A DNA stretch of 30,526 nucleotides. Origin: Gonium pectorale (lineage: Eukaryota; Chlorophyta; Chlorophyceae; Chlamydomonadales; Volvocaceae). Of this stretch, positions 19,675 through 30,287 are shown in pieces. The DNA lies in the NCBI GenBank assembly GCA_001584585.1, contig LSYV01000046.1, positions 420,688 to 451,213 of the forward strand, written 5' to 3'. How positions within the stretch are numbered: position 1 is the stretch's first letter; each line of letters starts with the position of its first letter. Position numbers and translations under genes: made by a program. The notes beneath the pieces were generated by a model, which was not told the DNA's origin, did not search any database, and saw only the letters and a program-made list of their open reading frames with translations.

Positions 19675-22471
19675 TCAGAAGCTCTGCGCAAAGGTCACCT
19701 TGACCTCAGCGATACGCCCGGTCTGCATGTCCACCACGCGCACCTGCAGCTCTGTCTGCCCGAAGACGAGTGTCGTGTCGAGCTTGTATGACCGGGGGTC
19801 AACGACCCTGCGCGGGTCGTCGATGTTGATGTAGACGGTTGCCAGCAGGGCTGTCCGTGCGTCCTTGAGCCGGGAGCAGTACTTCATGTTGCCTTCGTCC
19901 TGCGTCGCGTAGATCTGGAACACGACCATGTCCTGCTCCCGGACGACCGGCGTGAAGATGCGCTGGACGGTGTGGTTGACTGGCACCTGCGGACGGATGG
20001 ATGGATGGATGGATGGATGGATGGATGGATGGATGGATGGATGGATGGATGGATGGATGGATGGATGGATGGATGGATGGATGGATGGATGGATGGATGG
20101 ATAGGGCGGCGTTGCATACATTCCAGCAGTCGGTGCGGCCATCAGCCACCTTGCGACTGCGCACGCTCACAGCAAACCAAGCTAAGGCGCAGTGTCAACG
20201 AGCGGGAGCTACGTACTACGGTACTGGCAGCAAACCGTACAACTAATGGGTTACAAAGAAAGTCGCAAATTTATCGACAGAAAGCCAGCAATGCCAAGCG
20301 CATGCATGTACCAAAGGATGTACACGATGCACGCGACCAAGAGAGATTGGGGCAGCCAGAGTTATTAGTTCCCGCACACATACGCACGTACGCACGGGTG
20401 GACGAGCGCCTGGAACGAACAGGCACTGGAAGCGAGCCATTCTTTGGTTGTCAAAGCGCAAGGACATCAACCTATGCTCATATCCAATGCCGGTAAAGGA
20501 ATGGGCATGTTCCCAGGGCGTGCGGGCATGCATGGCACGCACCTTGCTGTTCTTGGCGACGAAGACGTTGAGATAGTCGCAGCAGTACCACAGTCGGGTG
20601 GGCTCGTTGAAGGCCGTGAACTCGGGCGGCGAGTCGTGCTCGGCCGGGCTGTTGGAGCGGATGCCGTACGTACGTGTCGTACACCGGGCGGAGATGACCA
20701 GGGGGTCCTTGGCGTACAGGGCGCCGCCTGCGCAAGGGGCGGGCGGGTGCACACAAAAAGCGTCGGCGTCGGTACGGCCGCAAATGTAGCACGCACTCGT
20801 AATAACCGGCCGCACAATCCTGCTCTCCCGTTATTAGTTACAACCGCCAATCCCCCGTGCGCACTCCCATGACTCCGCCCAAGCCATCCAGTCCCGCACA
20901 AACATTAATTTTGGCCCCCCTGTTGCTCCTAGCACCGTCCATATCCCTGGCCACACCGGGAGCGCAATGCACACTCACCCTCAACGATCGCCGCAAACCC
21001 GTATGCAGGGGCCGTGATGCTGACGTTGCTGTTGAATACCAGGTGCAACGACTCGCGCAGGCGCTTGATGAAGTAGGGGTTGGAGCCAGTGCCGCCCACG
21101 ATCAGCACCTTGGTGGGTGCCTTGTGGCCGGGGATGCGGCCCTTCATAGCCGCAATCTTCTGCCCCACCGCCGAGGCCATGCCATCGAACATGTGCTTGA
21201 CGTCGCTTGCCTGGAACGGTTGGGCGGGACGAGCGGGCATCACAACAGGTGCACGAGCAGTGGTTGCGGATCGCGGTTCGTTATTCATGAACATTAGCGA
21301 GCCATGCATCTCTGCATGCCTCAAAGTAGGATGCCCGTCAAAGCTACTGCTGGGTGCTAAGGCACCGGGGCAAACGCAGTTACCAAGCTGAGCACACATG
21401 CAGCAAGCGTCGGTGTGTTGCTCTTTCCTTGTTCCCGCAAGCTACCTTGAGCGGGAAGCGGTCATCCCATCCCAGCAGCTCCTCAAACTGCTCTGTGACG
21501 TGGGAAGGGAGTTTCCGTACGAGGGACGAGGGTAGCTGCACGGGGATATAGTCCTCACTCCCGGCGCCATCGTAGTTGTGCTTTACGCGCTGCCAGCTGC
21601 CGTAGATGAGCTCCAGCAGGTCCCCGCCGCTCTTGGGGTTGGCCTTCCACTCTGAGAAGACGGTGCCGCCGAGGGAGCTGGCAAGGAGTTTCTCAAACTC
21701 CTCGTCCAGCTGCCGACCGCCGAATGTGATGCCCTCCCGGTGTGCTGCGTCCTCGAGGCGGGGGTTGCCCTCGGTGTCTCGCACCACCTCGTGCCAGGAG
21801 ATGTCTGTGGTCCCGCCGCCAGCATCGATGATGAGAAACGTGTCGCCTAGTGACAGCGCCACGTCCTTCCGGCTGCGGCAGGCCAGCGCTGCGGCCTCGG
21901 GCTCGTGGACGAGGACGAGGTGGGTGGAGTCGATGTCCGGGACGATTCCCGCTTTAACTGCGGCCTTGCGCATGACGTGTTTGGCGGCGTCGCTCCACGC
22001 CGCAGGCACCGTCAGGGCCCAGCGCGTCGCCTCAAACGGCCACGAGTCGTACCGACCGAGGATGATCTTTTTGGCAAAGTCGGAGAGGCAGCGCAGGTAG
22101 TCCGCGATGATCTTCGTGACGCGGAGGTGGGCTGCCTTAACTCGCGGCATGTCCGCGTACATGCCCTCCTCGGGCGCCAGCGCCAGCTTAAAATTCTCGA
22201 GGTACAGATGAGTGCTGCGTTCAGAGGCCGGCATTTCGAGGTATGCGTGGTAGGCCTCCTCGCCCCAAGCGATGGGCGTGCGTTCCGCGGCGCCATTTGC
22301 CTCCAACCGATACAGCAGCGCAGTCCGAGTCTTAGGGTACTGGGCTCGGTTTTGTGGATAATCCGTATAGCAGACCGGTCTGGTTTCACCAACGGGCATG
22401 TAGGAGAAGCCCGAGTTCGCCGTTCCGAAGTCGATGCCGATAAAGCCGAGAAAGAGCTCCCGCGATGCCAT
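19675..22471 (-). CDS. HSPA12-type Hsp70-family protein, copy A
   Basis: Actin-like ATPase of the Hsp70 superfamily, 584 residues. Exons are 22471-21446, 21210-20979, 20727-20543 and 19986-19675, with intron phases 0, 1, 0. Nucleotide-binding motifs are visible: phosphate-1 [13 protein letters not shown] (12-24), [14 protein letters not shown] (151-164), [11 protein letters not shown] (186-196), phosphate-2 [17 protein letters not shown] (213-229) and adenosine motif [13 protein letters not shown] (377-389). The C-terminus ([11 protein letters not shown] ... RTYGIRS) matches the HSPA12 subfamily, not the peptide-binding domain of DnaK/HSP70. There is no signal peptide and no EEVD tail, so it is probably cytosolic. 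An in-frame ATG at 22609 would add 46 residues, but it overlaps a TATA-like element and has no counterpart in copy B, so 22471 is preferred. Intron 3 carries a long ATCC microsatellite abutting its acceptor. Confidence 0.93.
19995..20102 (+). repeat. GGAT microsatellite, 27 units, at a 3' splice site
   Basis: 108 bases of uninterrupted GGAT. On the gene strand this is ATCC, ending about eight bases before the exon 4 start (19986) of Hsp70 copy A, so it forms the pyrimidine-rich tract of that acceptor. In other frames it yields spurious Trp-Met-Asp-Gly and Ile-His-Pro-Ser repeat ORFs. Confidence 0.95.
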
Positions 22472-22574
22472 AATAGCTATTGAGAGATTAAGAATCAGGT
22501 TTGCTGGAATAACTCGTTGCCTCCAGGCGACCTTCCCTCCGTCGCGCGCAGCAGTACACTGTACCTCACTTGAC

Positions 22575-22588
22575 GGAAAACCGAGCAC
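22575..22588. promoter_or_regulatory. Promoter block conserved with paralog B
   Basis: gaaaaccgagcac is shared with 29061-29073 upstream of copy B, about 105 and 134 bases before the respective ATGs. Weaker shared blocks lie between it and the ATG (gcagtac...gtacctc; gcg(a/g)ccttccct). Confidence 0.5.
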
Positions 22589-22607
22589 ATTGGCACCAAA
22601 TAGACGC

Positions 22608-22614
22608 ATTTATA
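22608..22614 (-). promoter_or_regulatory. TATA-like element of Hsp70 copy A
   Basis: TATAAAT on the minus strand, about 137 bases before the ATG. This would place transcription start near 22580, beside a block conserved with copy B (22575-22588). Confidence 0.4.
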
Positions 22615-23101
22615 TGCAGACATCAATGCCTGAAGGCCATGCGTGCTGGCCCGCAACTAACTGCAGCTGTCTCTTTTCTGACACTTCCGCGGTTCGTTTG
22701 GCTGGCACAGCGGCCATGTTTGAAACATCTTAAGAACTACCTTCTTGGAGCCGCAGCTGCGTGCATGCGTACGTCCAAACCATAGCGCATCAGACGGCAC
22801 CCTGCATTGTTGCCCAGGTTGCCCAGTACAGCGGCGGAATGGAAAGCAGGGTAACCACTCCGGGGCGGGTAGGCGGGGGTAGCTGGGAGACCTGAAGTTG
22901 TGGCGTAAGCACGTCCAGGGGAGAGCGAGCAAGTCGTGAGCACGCCCTGAGCACGTCCTTGCACTGCATCGCGCACCCCAAAGAACCCCGCTTACTTTTG
23001 AATCGGCCGGAAGCGAAACGACAGCGCAGAGGTACCCAGAAGAAGCTTTTATAGAGTTGCGCCCCAGGCCGCGCATGTAACTCGCCCCTCGCTCGCAGCC
23101 A

Positions 23102-24398
23102 TCAGTTAGTCAGTGCCTGCTCGATCGCTTGGGCTGCTGCTGCATGAGTCACCTCTTGAATCACCTTCTCTTGCTCCGGCGCCTCCACCGTGTCGCTCGT
23201 CTGCGGTCGAAGGCGGGCCCTGAGGGATTAGCGGCGGTGAGCGGCGCCGACAACAGCGATCCCAAGCCCCCAGAAGCAGCCCCTCCTCCATCGCCAGGTA
23301 GGGCGGCCGTCGCACAGGGAGCAGCGCCGGCGGCCGCGGACGCTCCCGCTCCGTTGGCGACATGGCGCCATGCCGGCGGCAAACCTGCCGCAGGTGCATC
23401 CGACAAGGACGGGAGAAGACTCCAGCAGCGGCGAACCACGCATCGGTGGAGGCCCCGGCGCGGTGCGCTTACCCGCCCACGGCGTTGCCCTCGCTCGCCC
23501 TCCTTGGCGTGTCCTGGGGATCCATGCACGCGCCCCCTCGCTTCCCTTCATCCCGGCTTCGACAGACATTTTCCTGGTCACCGTATACTAGCATATGTGG
23601 AGTCCCGCATGTCGCCTGCCACAATACTTACGTTGCCTCGATTCCCCGGCGTGTATGCTGATTTATCCCTGTGTGTCTGCCTTTTTAGTTAAAACGCGCA
23701 GCGGAGACCCATCCACACACATGCAGGGCCCGACTCATGGTCCTGGCGCCCATCATGCGTCTCCCAAACATGTTGGAGGTACGGTAGACAGACAACGGAC
23801 AAGCCCAGGCAGGGGCCGGGCGTACTCCCGACGACACGTTGCCCTAGCTAATCGGACTGGGTTACAGCGCGGCCCCTGCACACCGTTCGCACCGAGAAGG
23901 CCGTGAGCTTGTCTGCGCAAAACCTCGCTGGGCAGTGAAGGCGGGTGCGAGGCGGGCTCCAAAAGACTCTGCAGAGAAAGAGGGAGCCCGCCTCTACTTT
24001 CATATACACCCGAAGGCTCGACGGTGCTGAGGTTTCGCGGGTTGCGCTCGGGCAGTCGGGCTTCATCATACCGACCCTGGGCTAGCGGGCCGCTCGCTCA
24101 GGCCACCACGCTATTCCAGACATCTAAGACCAGCATCGGCGACTGCGCGAGCGGCCCTTCCGCATCCCTACCGCCACATTCCTCATCATGCCCACAGCCG
24201 CGTCAGGCACATGCATGCCAGCCTTACATCTCCAGCGCCATCTCGGCAGCCGGCATCGCCCTTTAGATATATACCTACGCTGGTGCATCTCCCTCGGCCA
24301 TCTAACGCTGCTTTGGTAGCGGCACGCATGAACAGGCCCTGCCCGTATGTGCGTCTGGCAATGTCTGGCGGAGGTATACTGGACCAGGATGAACCCAT
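23102..24398 (-). CDS. Possible small multi-exon gene, weakly supported
   Basis: Two segments look coding on the minus strand. The 5' one starts with ATG at 24398 (MGSSWSSIPPPDIARRTYGQ, then GLFMRAATKAALDGRGRC) and meets possible donors GTAGGT at 24278 or GTATAT at 24274. The 3' one runs from a CCCTCAG acceptor (exon start 23219) to TGA at 23104-23102 and encodes DTVEAPEQEKVIQEVTHAAA and AQAIEQALTN, a helix-like C-terminus. Middle exons were not resolved; segments around 23500-23460 and 23385-23320 are candidates. The antisense strand over 24361-24500 is also open and protein-like (MSGGGILDQDEPIVSFVPLV), so strand is not certain. No family recognised. Confidence 0.25.
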
Positions 24399-25404
24399 CG
24401 TGTCGTTCGTTCCTCTAGTGGATGGAGAAGAGCACTCCACCAAACACAGTCAGCAGCAGGAATCTTCGGACGAATTATTGCTCGGTTACACCGCAGCCCA
24501 AGCTATATATCTAGGGCCCCGCCCGCCAGCAGGGAACCCGCAAGTACGAACGCGTACGCCCAAGGGGCGCGCAAGGGGCACAGCAAGTCGCACGGAGGCT
24601 GTCAGCAGCCCTAGCTTCTTTATGCTCGGCCGTCGTTATCCCACCCCAGCGGCGACGCAACTCCGCGACGCCATATATGCACGCAGCGCGGGTCATGCGT
24701 AGTTAGTTTGCTCCGCAGCTTCGTTCCCAAGTGGTGGCATGTGCAACAGTGGCAGTGAAGAATGAAGAGCCCGGCCGTCGCCGCAGCCGCGACGTTGCGC
24801 AACGCACTCATGCGCCCTCACTGCAGCTAACTGAATCAAGCGCCTAGGAACATGTCAAGCCATCTTGGGACACACACTCTCAACCAGATGGGTCCGCGAC
24901 AACTAATCATAATGAACCCAGCTTTGGGGACATCGTACAAAACCTAGTCATGCAGCGACCATCAATCACCGTACCGTACGAGGCTTACGCAGCTCTATTA
25001 TCTCATACGAATACGGGCATGCCGCACCAGCCAGCAGGCCCTAACTAAATCCGAACGTGCATCCGTACCCAGCACGGCTTATTCTAGCTGACGTTGGGAT
25101 GAATGTGATCCCATGCATTGCGGGCCTCTTCATCAGGGCCTCTTGTCGGCACGCGCACGCAAGTATCGTATGGGGGACTCGCTCGCCCTACCTGTACGTC
25201 AGGACCCTACAAATACATCACATCACCAGCGCACACCCGCCCGCTCAGGCTTCCGCGAGCCGGCGCAGGTTGGGTGCGCCAAGCAACTACCCCCGTATGC
25301 AATTTAGGGAAAAGTGAATGCATGATACGAGCCCGCCGCCTACCTGCAACTGGCCCACCCAACATGCACTTCTCTGCCCCCTGCCCCCTGCCCTCTATCG
25401 CAGC

Positions 25405-25467
25405 CTGCTCCCTGCTCCCTGCTCCCTGCTCCCTGCTCCCTGCTCCCTGCTCCCTGCTCCCTGCTCC
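25405..25467 (+). repeat. Heptamer tandem repeat, nine units
   Basis: ctgctcc repeated nine times without interruption, about 390 bases past the stop of Hsp70 copy B. Confidence 0.95.
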
Positions 25468-25857
25468 TTGCCCCTTGTCTCTTGGCCCTTATCACCTGCC
25501 TGGCTGTCTCTATCGGCATGCGGCAATACTGCGGATGGACGCACATTGTGCAAACAACCCGATCTGTCCAAGCATCGTTTCCACGCACGCACCGCACGCA
25601 GTACATATCCAGCCCGCCCAACCCGATTGCAGATTCCATAGACCGATGCACGCACGGTCCGGCACGTCAACCAACTCAGCCTCCAACCTTCGCCCATACC
25701 GAATTCCCTCAAGACCAACCAGCAGCCGAGAGGCGGAACCAGACAAGTGAGCAAGGGCCGCCCGATCATCCCATCGACGTACGAGCGGCACGCATACGTT
25801 CTGCCGTACACTGCGGCCATACATGTTGCCGCCGTACGGATGCCGTAGTGTCATCCG

Positions 25858-28800
25858 TCAGAAGCTGAGGGTGAAGGCTATCTTGGTCTCGGCGACGCGC
25901 CGGGTCTGCAGGTCCACCACGCGCACCTGCAGCTCCGTCTGGCCGAATGTGAGCGACGTGTCCAGCTGGTAGGCCTTGGGGTCGATCACCTTCTTGGGGT
26001 CGTCGATGGTGATGCTGACGGTGGCCAGCTGCGCCGTCTTGGCGTCGCGCAGGCGCGAGCAGTACCGCTGCGACTCGCCGTCCTCCTCCGTCGCGTAGAT
26101 CACAAACTCGACCACCTCCTGCTCCTTGACGATCGGGTTGAAGATCTTCTGAACCTTGTGGTCCACCGGCACCTGCCGTTGGCAAGTGAGCGGATGAGCG
26201 GGGCTTCGTTGGCCAGCCGTATCGTTATGACCGCCGATGCTGTGCAGCACAGCCGCCTAGACACCCGTGAGGCAATGTTCCGCTGGCCAATGGCGTTAGC
26301 AGGTCAACCGGCGGCGCCGAAACAAACGTACAAAGGTACAACAATCCCAGACGGCTGTGCAGTTGACATGAAGGTTAGGTCCCGCTGCCACCGCGCGGCA
26401 CGAACTGACCTTGCTGTTTTTCGAGACAAAGACGTTAAGGTAGTCTGAGCAGTACTTGACGCGCGAGAACTCATTGAAGGTCACGTACTCGGAAGGTGAG
26501 TCGGGCTCCGCGGGCGCACTGGAGCGGATGCCGTACGTGCGCGTCGTACGCCGCGCCGAGATGACCAAGGGGTCCTTGGCGTACAGAGCGCCGCCTGTGC
26601 GAGGGGCGTACGGATCATCATGACAAGTTAACGGCGGTCACACACAACAGCAACATCAAGGACACGAGTGGGCTATAGCCGCAATCGGCGGCCGACCGGC
26701 GTTCGGGAGCCGGTCAGCGTCAAGCCAGCGTTGTGCGTTACCGTTCCCGCGTTCTTGCTCCGGCTATCACTCCTACCCTCCAGCCCATCCTTCTTCCTCA
26801 CCTCTCCGCACCCCTGCCTCCCGCACACGCCCCCGTCCCATGATCTTAACCCCATGCTTTCTGTCTATCACACACCTCACCTCCAGCGTAAATGACCCAG
26901 AACTACGCGTTCCGCCTTCCGCGGCCCCACGCCGTCGCCCGCCCCTGCGCGCCTCGCTCCCGCCCCCTTGCTCGCATCCGTGCCCCACCTCGCTGCCGCT
27001 CGCGAACCCCCGCCCGCCTCTCCCGCGCGTCCCAGGTCCCTAGCTCCCGTTGCCGCTTTCCCAGAGCTCCCACTTTGGCTCCCGACCTCCTCCCACGCGC
27101 GGCGGGACACTCTGCGATCCCAGTCCGACCTGCTGCTGCAGCTGCCCCATCTTTAGCGAATACGCAAGGCCCCCCGGGAGTGGGCTCACCCTCGACAATC
27201 GCCGCGAACCCGTACGTCGGCGCCGTGATGCTGAGGTTGCTGTTGAACATGAGGTGCAGCGACTCGCGCAGGCGCTTGATGAAGTAGGGGTTGGAGCCGG
27301 TGCCGCCCACGATGAGCACCTTGGTGGGTGCCTTGCGGCCGGGGATGCGGCCCTTCATGGCCGCGACCTTCTGGCCCACCGCCGAGGCCATGCCATCGAA
27401 CATGCGCTTGACTTCGCTGACCTGCAAGTTGGCATGTGGAGGGCGGTGGAGGGCGGTGGAGGGCGGTGGAGGCAGGGTACGGTTACAGAGGTTGGCGGGG
27501 GACAAGGAAGAGGCATGGCGGGGACCGCGAGCGAGGTATAAAGGCACCTGGATGGATGCATGCGGCCGTTCGCATGCCTGAAGCAGCTGGAGGCAGTGCG
27601 ACCCGTACGGAGACTACCCCATGCCGCACATGCTTTTGACGGGAGCGTCCTAACGATGTGCGCGCGCGCCCACAAAGCCAGAAAGCGGGCCACAAGGGCG
27701 CGATATTGAGAGGCAACGACCCACGGGTCATGACCGTCTATCTGACCCATGCGAAAACACAACAACAGCAGCGGCGGTTGGGATGCCACGAATCAAGCTG
27801 CTGTTTCTTGCCCACCAAGCACCGTGAACGACTTCAAAGTGCGAGCGCCTGTGGAGTTATCCTAAGAAGCCCGGACCCTCAACCACACGTGGCTTCCGTA
27901 CTTTGAGCGGGAAGCGGTCGTCCCATCCCAGCAGCTTGTCAAACTGCTCCGTCATGTCGTCCGGCAGCTTCCGCACGAGCGAGTTGGGCAGCTGTACAGC
28001 AATGTACTGCTCGCTGCTGCTGCCGTCGTAGTTGTGTTTTATGCGCTGCCAGCTGCCGTAGATAAGCTCCAGCAGGTCCCCGCCGCTCTTGGGGTTGGCC
28101 TTCCACTCGGAGAAGATGCTGCCGCCGAGGGAGCTCTGGAGCAGCTTTTCGAAGTCTTCGTCCAACCGCCGGCCGCCGTACGTGATGCCCTCCCGGTGTG
28201 CTGCATCCTCGAGGTGCAGCTTGCCCTCGTCGTCTCGAACCACCTCGTGCCAGGTGATGTCGATGGTTCCACCGCCGGCGTCGACAATAAGAAACGTGTC
28301 GCCCAGTGACAGCGTCACGTCCTTCCGGCTCTGGCAGGCCAGCGCCGCGGCTTCGGGCTCGTGGACGAGGACGAGGTGGGTGGAGTTGATGTCTGGGACG
28401 ATCCCCGCCATGACGGCCGCGCTGCGCATCAGTGCTTTGGCGGCGTCGCCCCATGCTGCCGGGACCGTCAGCGCCCAGCGCGTCGCCCCAAACGGCCAGG
28501 AGTCGTAGCGCCCGAGGATGATCTTCTTGGCAAAGTCAGAGAGGCAGCGCAGGTAGTCCGCGATAACCTTCTCGACGGTCAGGCGCGCGGCCTTGAGTTT
28601 TGGCATGTCGGCGTACATATTGCCCTCGGGCGCCAACGCCAGCTTGAAATTCTCGAGGTACAGATGGCTGCTGCGCTCCGCAGGCCGTAACCCCAGGTAT
28701 GCGTGGTAGGCCTCCTCGCCCCAAGCGATGGGCGTTCGCTCCGCGGCGCCATTTGCCTCCAACCGATACAGCAGCGCAGTCCGAGTCTTAGGGTACTGGG

Positions 28801-28927
28801 CACGATTTTGTGGGTATTCTGTAAAGCAGACAGGCCGGACTTCACCAACGGGCATGTAGGAGAAGCCCGAGTTCGCCGTTCCGAAGTCGATGCCGACAAA
28901 GCCGAGAAAGAGCTCTCGAGATGCCAT
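25858..28927 (-). CDS. HSPA12-type Hsp70-family protein, copy B
   Basis: Tandem paralog of the gene at 19675-22471, predicted 585 residues. Exons are 28927-27902, 27421-27190, 26594-26410 and 26172-25858. The first three exons have exactly the same lengths as in copy A (1026, 232, 185 bases); the last is one codon longer (315 versus 312). Intron phases are 0, 1, 0. All ATPase motifs are intact: [45 protein letters not shown] and [13 protein letters not shown]. It differs most from copy A in the last exon (FVIYATEEDGESQRYCSRLR) and in the exon 3 acidic/Ser stretch. An in-frame TGA lies upstream of the ATG, which fixes the start. It is transcribed divergently from the coiled-coil gene at 29237, with 309 bases between the start codons. 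Confidence 0.93.
27436..27472 (+). repeat. 10-base tandem repeat at a 3' splice site
   Basis: gtggagggcg three times plus a partial copy. On the gene strand it is a C-rich (cgccctccac) tract just upstream of the acceptor for exon 2 (27421) of Hsp70 copy B. Confidence 0.9.
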
Positions 28928-29236
28928 TGTAGCGTGCTTGTTGTTAGGTATCAGTGTATTGAATCAGCGGCTTTATTCTTCGAGGCGGCCTTCCCTCTGC
29001 TTCTTCTTCCTTTCCGACGTACGCATGGCAGTACCGGTACCTCTCGGGGTAGCTCCGATAGAAAACCGAGCACCAGAGGATGTGAGCACTAAAGCAACCT
29101 TCATACTTTACCCAAAATTAAGATTCCGAGAGGCCTAGCCTGTTGTCCGAACTTTACGCTCTTGCCTTGTTCCGACACTTTTCGCAAGCGGCGCCGCGGC
29201 GAATAGGCCGCTTACGGAACGTCATCAGAACGTGTC
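28928..29236. promoter_or_regulatory. Divergent promoter region
   Basis: 309 bases between the start codons of Hsp70 copy B (minus) and the coiled-coil gene (plus). It contains the block shared with copy A's upstream region (29061-29073). I looked for heat-shock elements (alternating nGAAn) and saw no convincing array. No clear TATA box on either strand. Confidence 0.6.
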
Positions 29237-30287
29237 ATGGCTAGCAAGCTAAGCACCTCCGTGCCAGTCGCTCGAGACCGCGGCCACCAAACGGCCTCCA
29301 CCCAGTCAGGCGCGTCCAGAGCCGGCAGCTCTTCTTCCCATTATGGCTCAACTACCGGTGTGACTTCTCAAAGCGGCCAGTCTGGCGCGAAGTACTCCAC
29401 CCCGGGCGCAAGTGCGAAGGCCGCGGGCGCGGCAACGGGCATGGCCGTAACTGCCATGCCGTTGGCTGCCGCGCCACCCGCCAGCATGCACCCGGCGCCG
29501 CAGGCCTCGCATCAAAGCAGCACCTTGCACAGGCCGGCCCCGGCCCCGACGTCACCTCCGCCGCTTGCAAGGCCCCAGTCGGGCGTCAAGCTGCAGCCCC
29601 TGCCGCAGACGCCCCCGCAAGCGCAGCAGCGCTATTCCACGGACACCGCCGGCGGAGCAGGCCAGTGGCAGCAAACGCAGCCCCACACCCAGGCGTACAA
29701 CAGCCACCCCCACATCCAGCAGCCCTACGCCCAACCATCCAACTACCAGCAGGCGCCGTACCAGGCGGCCGCCTCCATGCTTGCCTCCGCGGAGTACGGC
29801 AGAGCACAGCAGTATGGCACCAGCGATCGGGTGACGTATACCAACGACAAGTCCCAGCGCGCTGCCGTACAGCAGGACTACCGGGCGACCGCTGGCGCGA
29901 GGGACGCGTGGGAGGGCGAGGTCGCGCAGCTTCATTGGGAGCTTGAGCAGATGAAGGCCACGAACAGCAACCTTGACACGGAGCGGAAGGAGCTGTTGAG
30001 GATGAATGACGATCTGGCCAAGCTGGTACGTACCCGCTCTTGCTTCGTTCGTGGATTGCGAGCTGGCATGTATGTAGCGACTTGCTTGGTCGGTCCAACC
30101 GGCTGGTCGGGAGCTTGGGGATTGGATTGGCATCCGATTCTCAGGCGGGGTGGCATAAGCCGCTGCAAGGTGCTGAGGCGCCCACGCACGGCCCATCCAA
30201 AACGCAAAACGCAGGCCAAGAAGTTGGAGGAAGACAACTTCCTGCTGCAGAAGACGTACAAGATCCAGTCAACCAATGACGCGTCAG
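29237..30287 (+). CDS. Low-complexity and coiled-coil protein, 5' part only
   Basis: Exon 1 (29237-30025) encodes 263 residues: a Ser/Gln/Pro/Ala/Gly-rich, probably disordered segment (to about residue 215, with QPHTQAYNSHPHIQQPYAQP), then a coiled coil (EVAQLHWELEQMKATNSNLD). Donor GTACGT at 30026 and acceptor CGCAG at 30214 lead to exon 2 (30215-30287), which continues the heptads (KKLEEDNFLLQKTYKI) and ends in phase 1 at donor GTATGT. The rest lies beyond the window. The intron is 189 bases with no in-frame stop, so reading through it also gives a 384-codon ORF ending at 30391. Continuity of the coiled coil favours splicing. The exon 2 end resembles the coiled-coil end of the gene at 15542-17390, with the same phase, so a shared family is possible. 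Function unknown. Confidence 0.68.

Larger units (their letters stand above)
22472..25857. other. Region between the two Hsp70 paralogs
   Basis: Contains copy A's promoter side (22472-22620), the weakly supported small gene (23102-24398), an AT-richer stretch from 24700 to 25100 with nothing recognisable, and the heptamer repeat at 25405. TATA-like tatatat/tatagc sequences near 24501-24510 lie about 105 bases upstream of the possible small gene's ATG. Confidence 0.5.

Noticed and set aside
19972..20496. ORFs with Trp-Met-Asp-Gly repeats (plus) and Ile-His-Pro-Ser repeats (minus)
   Set aside because: They are translations of the GGAT microsatellite inside an Hsp70 intron; there is no other coding signal.
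22472..22609. 46-residue N-terminal extension of Hsp70 copy A from an upstream ATG at 22609
   Set aside because: The ATG overlaps a TATA-like element, the extension has no match upstream of copy B, and copy B has an in-frame stop before its ATG.
23129..23692. 187-codon plus-strand ORF between the Hsp70 paralogs
   Set aside because: It overlaps the more protein-like minus-strand segment ending at 23102; its own sequence is Arg/Pro-rich and lacks motifs.
25340..25820. Minus-strand ORFs with repeated Arg-Glu-Gln-Gly-Ala-Gly-Ser
   Set aside because: Produced by the ctgctcc heptamer array; the flanking sequence has no family signature.
28928..29236. Heat-shock elements in the Hsp70 copy B promoter
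   Set aside because: Isolated GAA/TTC triplets occur, but there is no run of three alternating units at five-base spacing.
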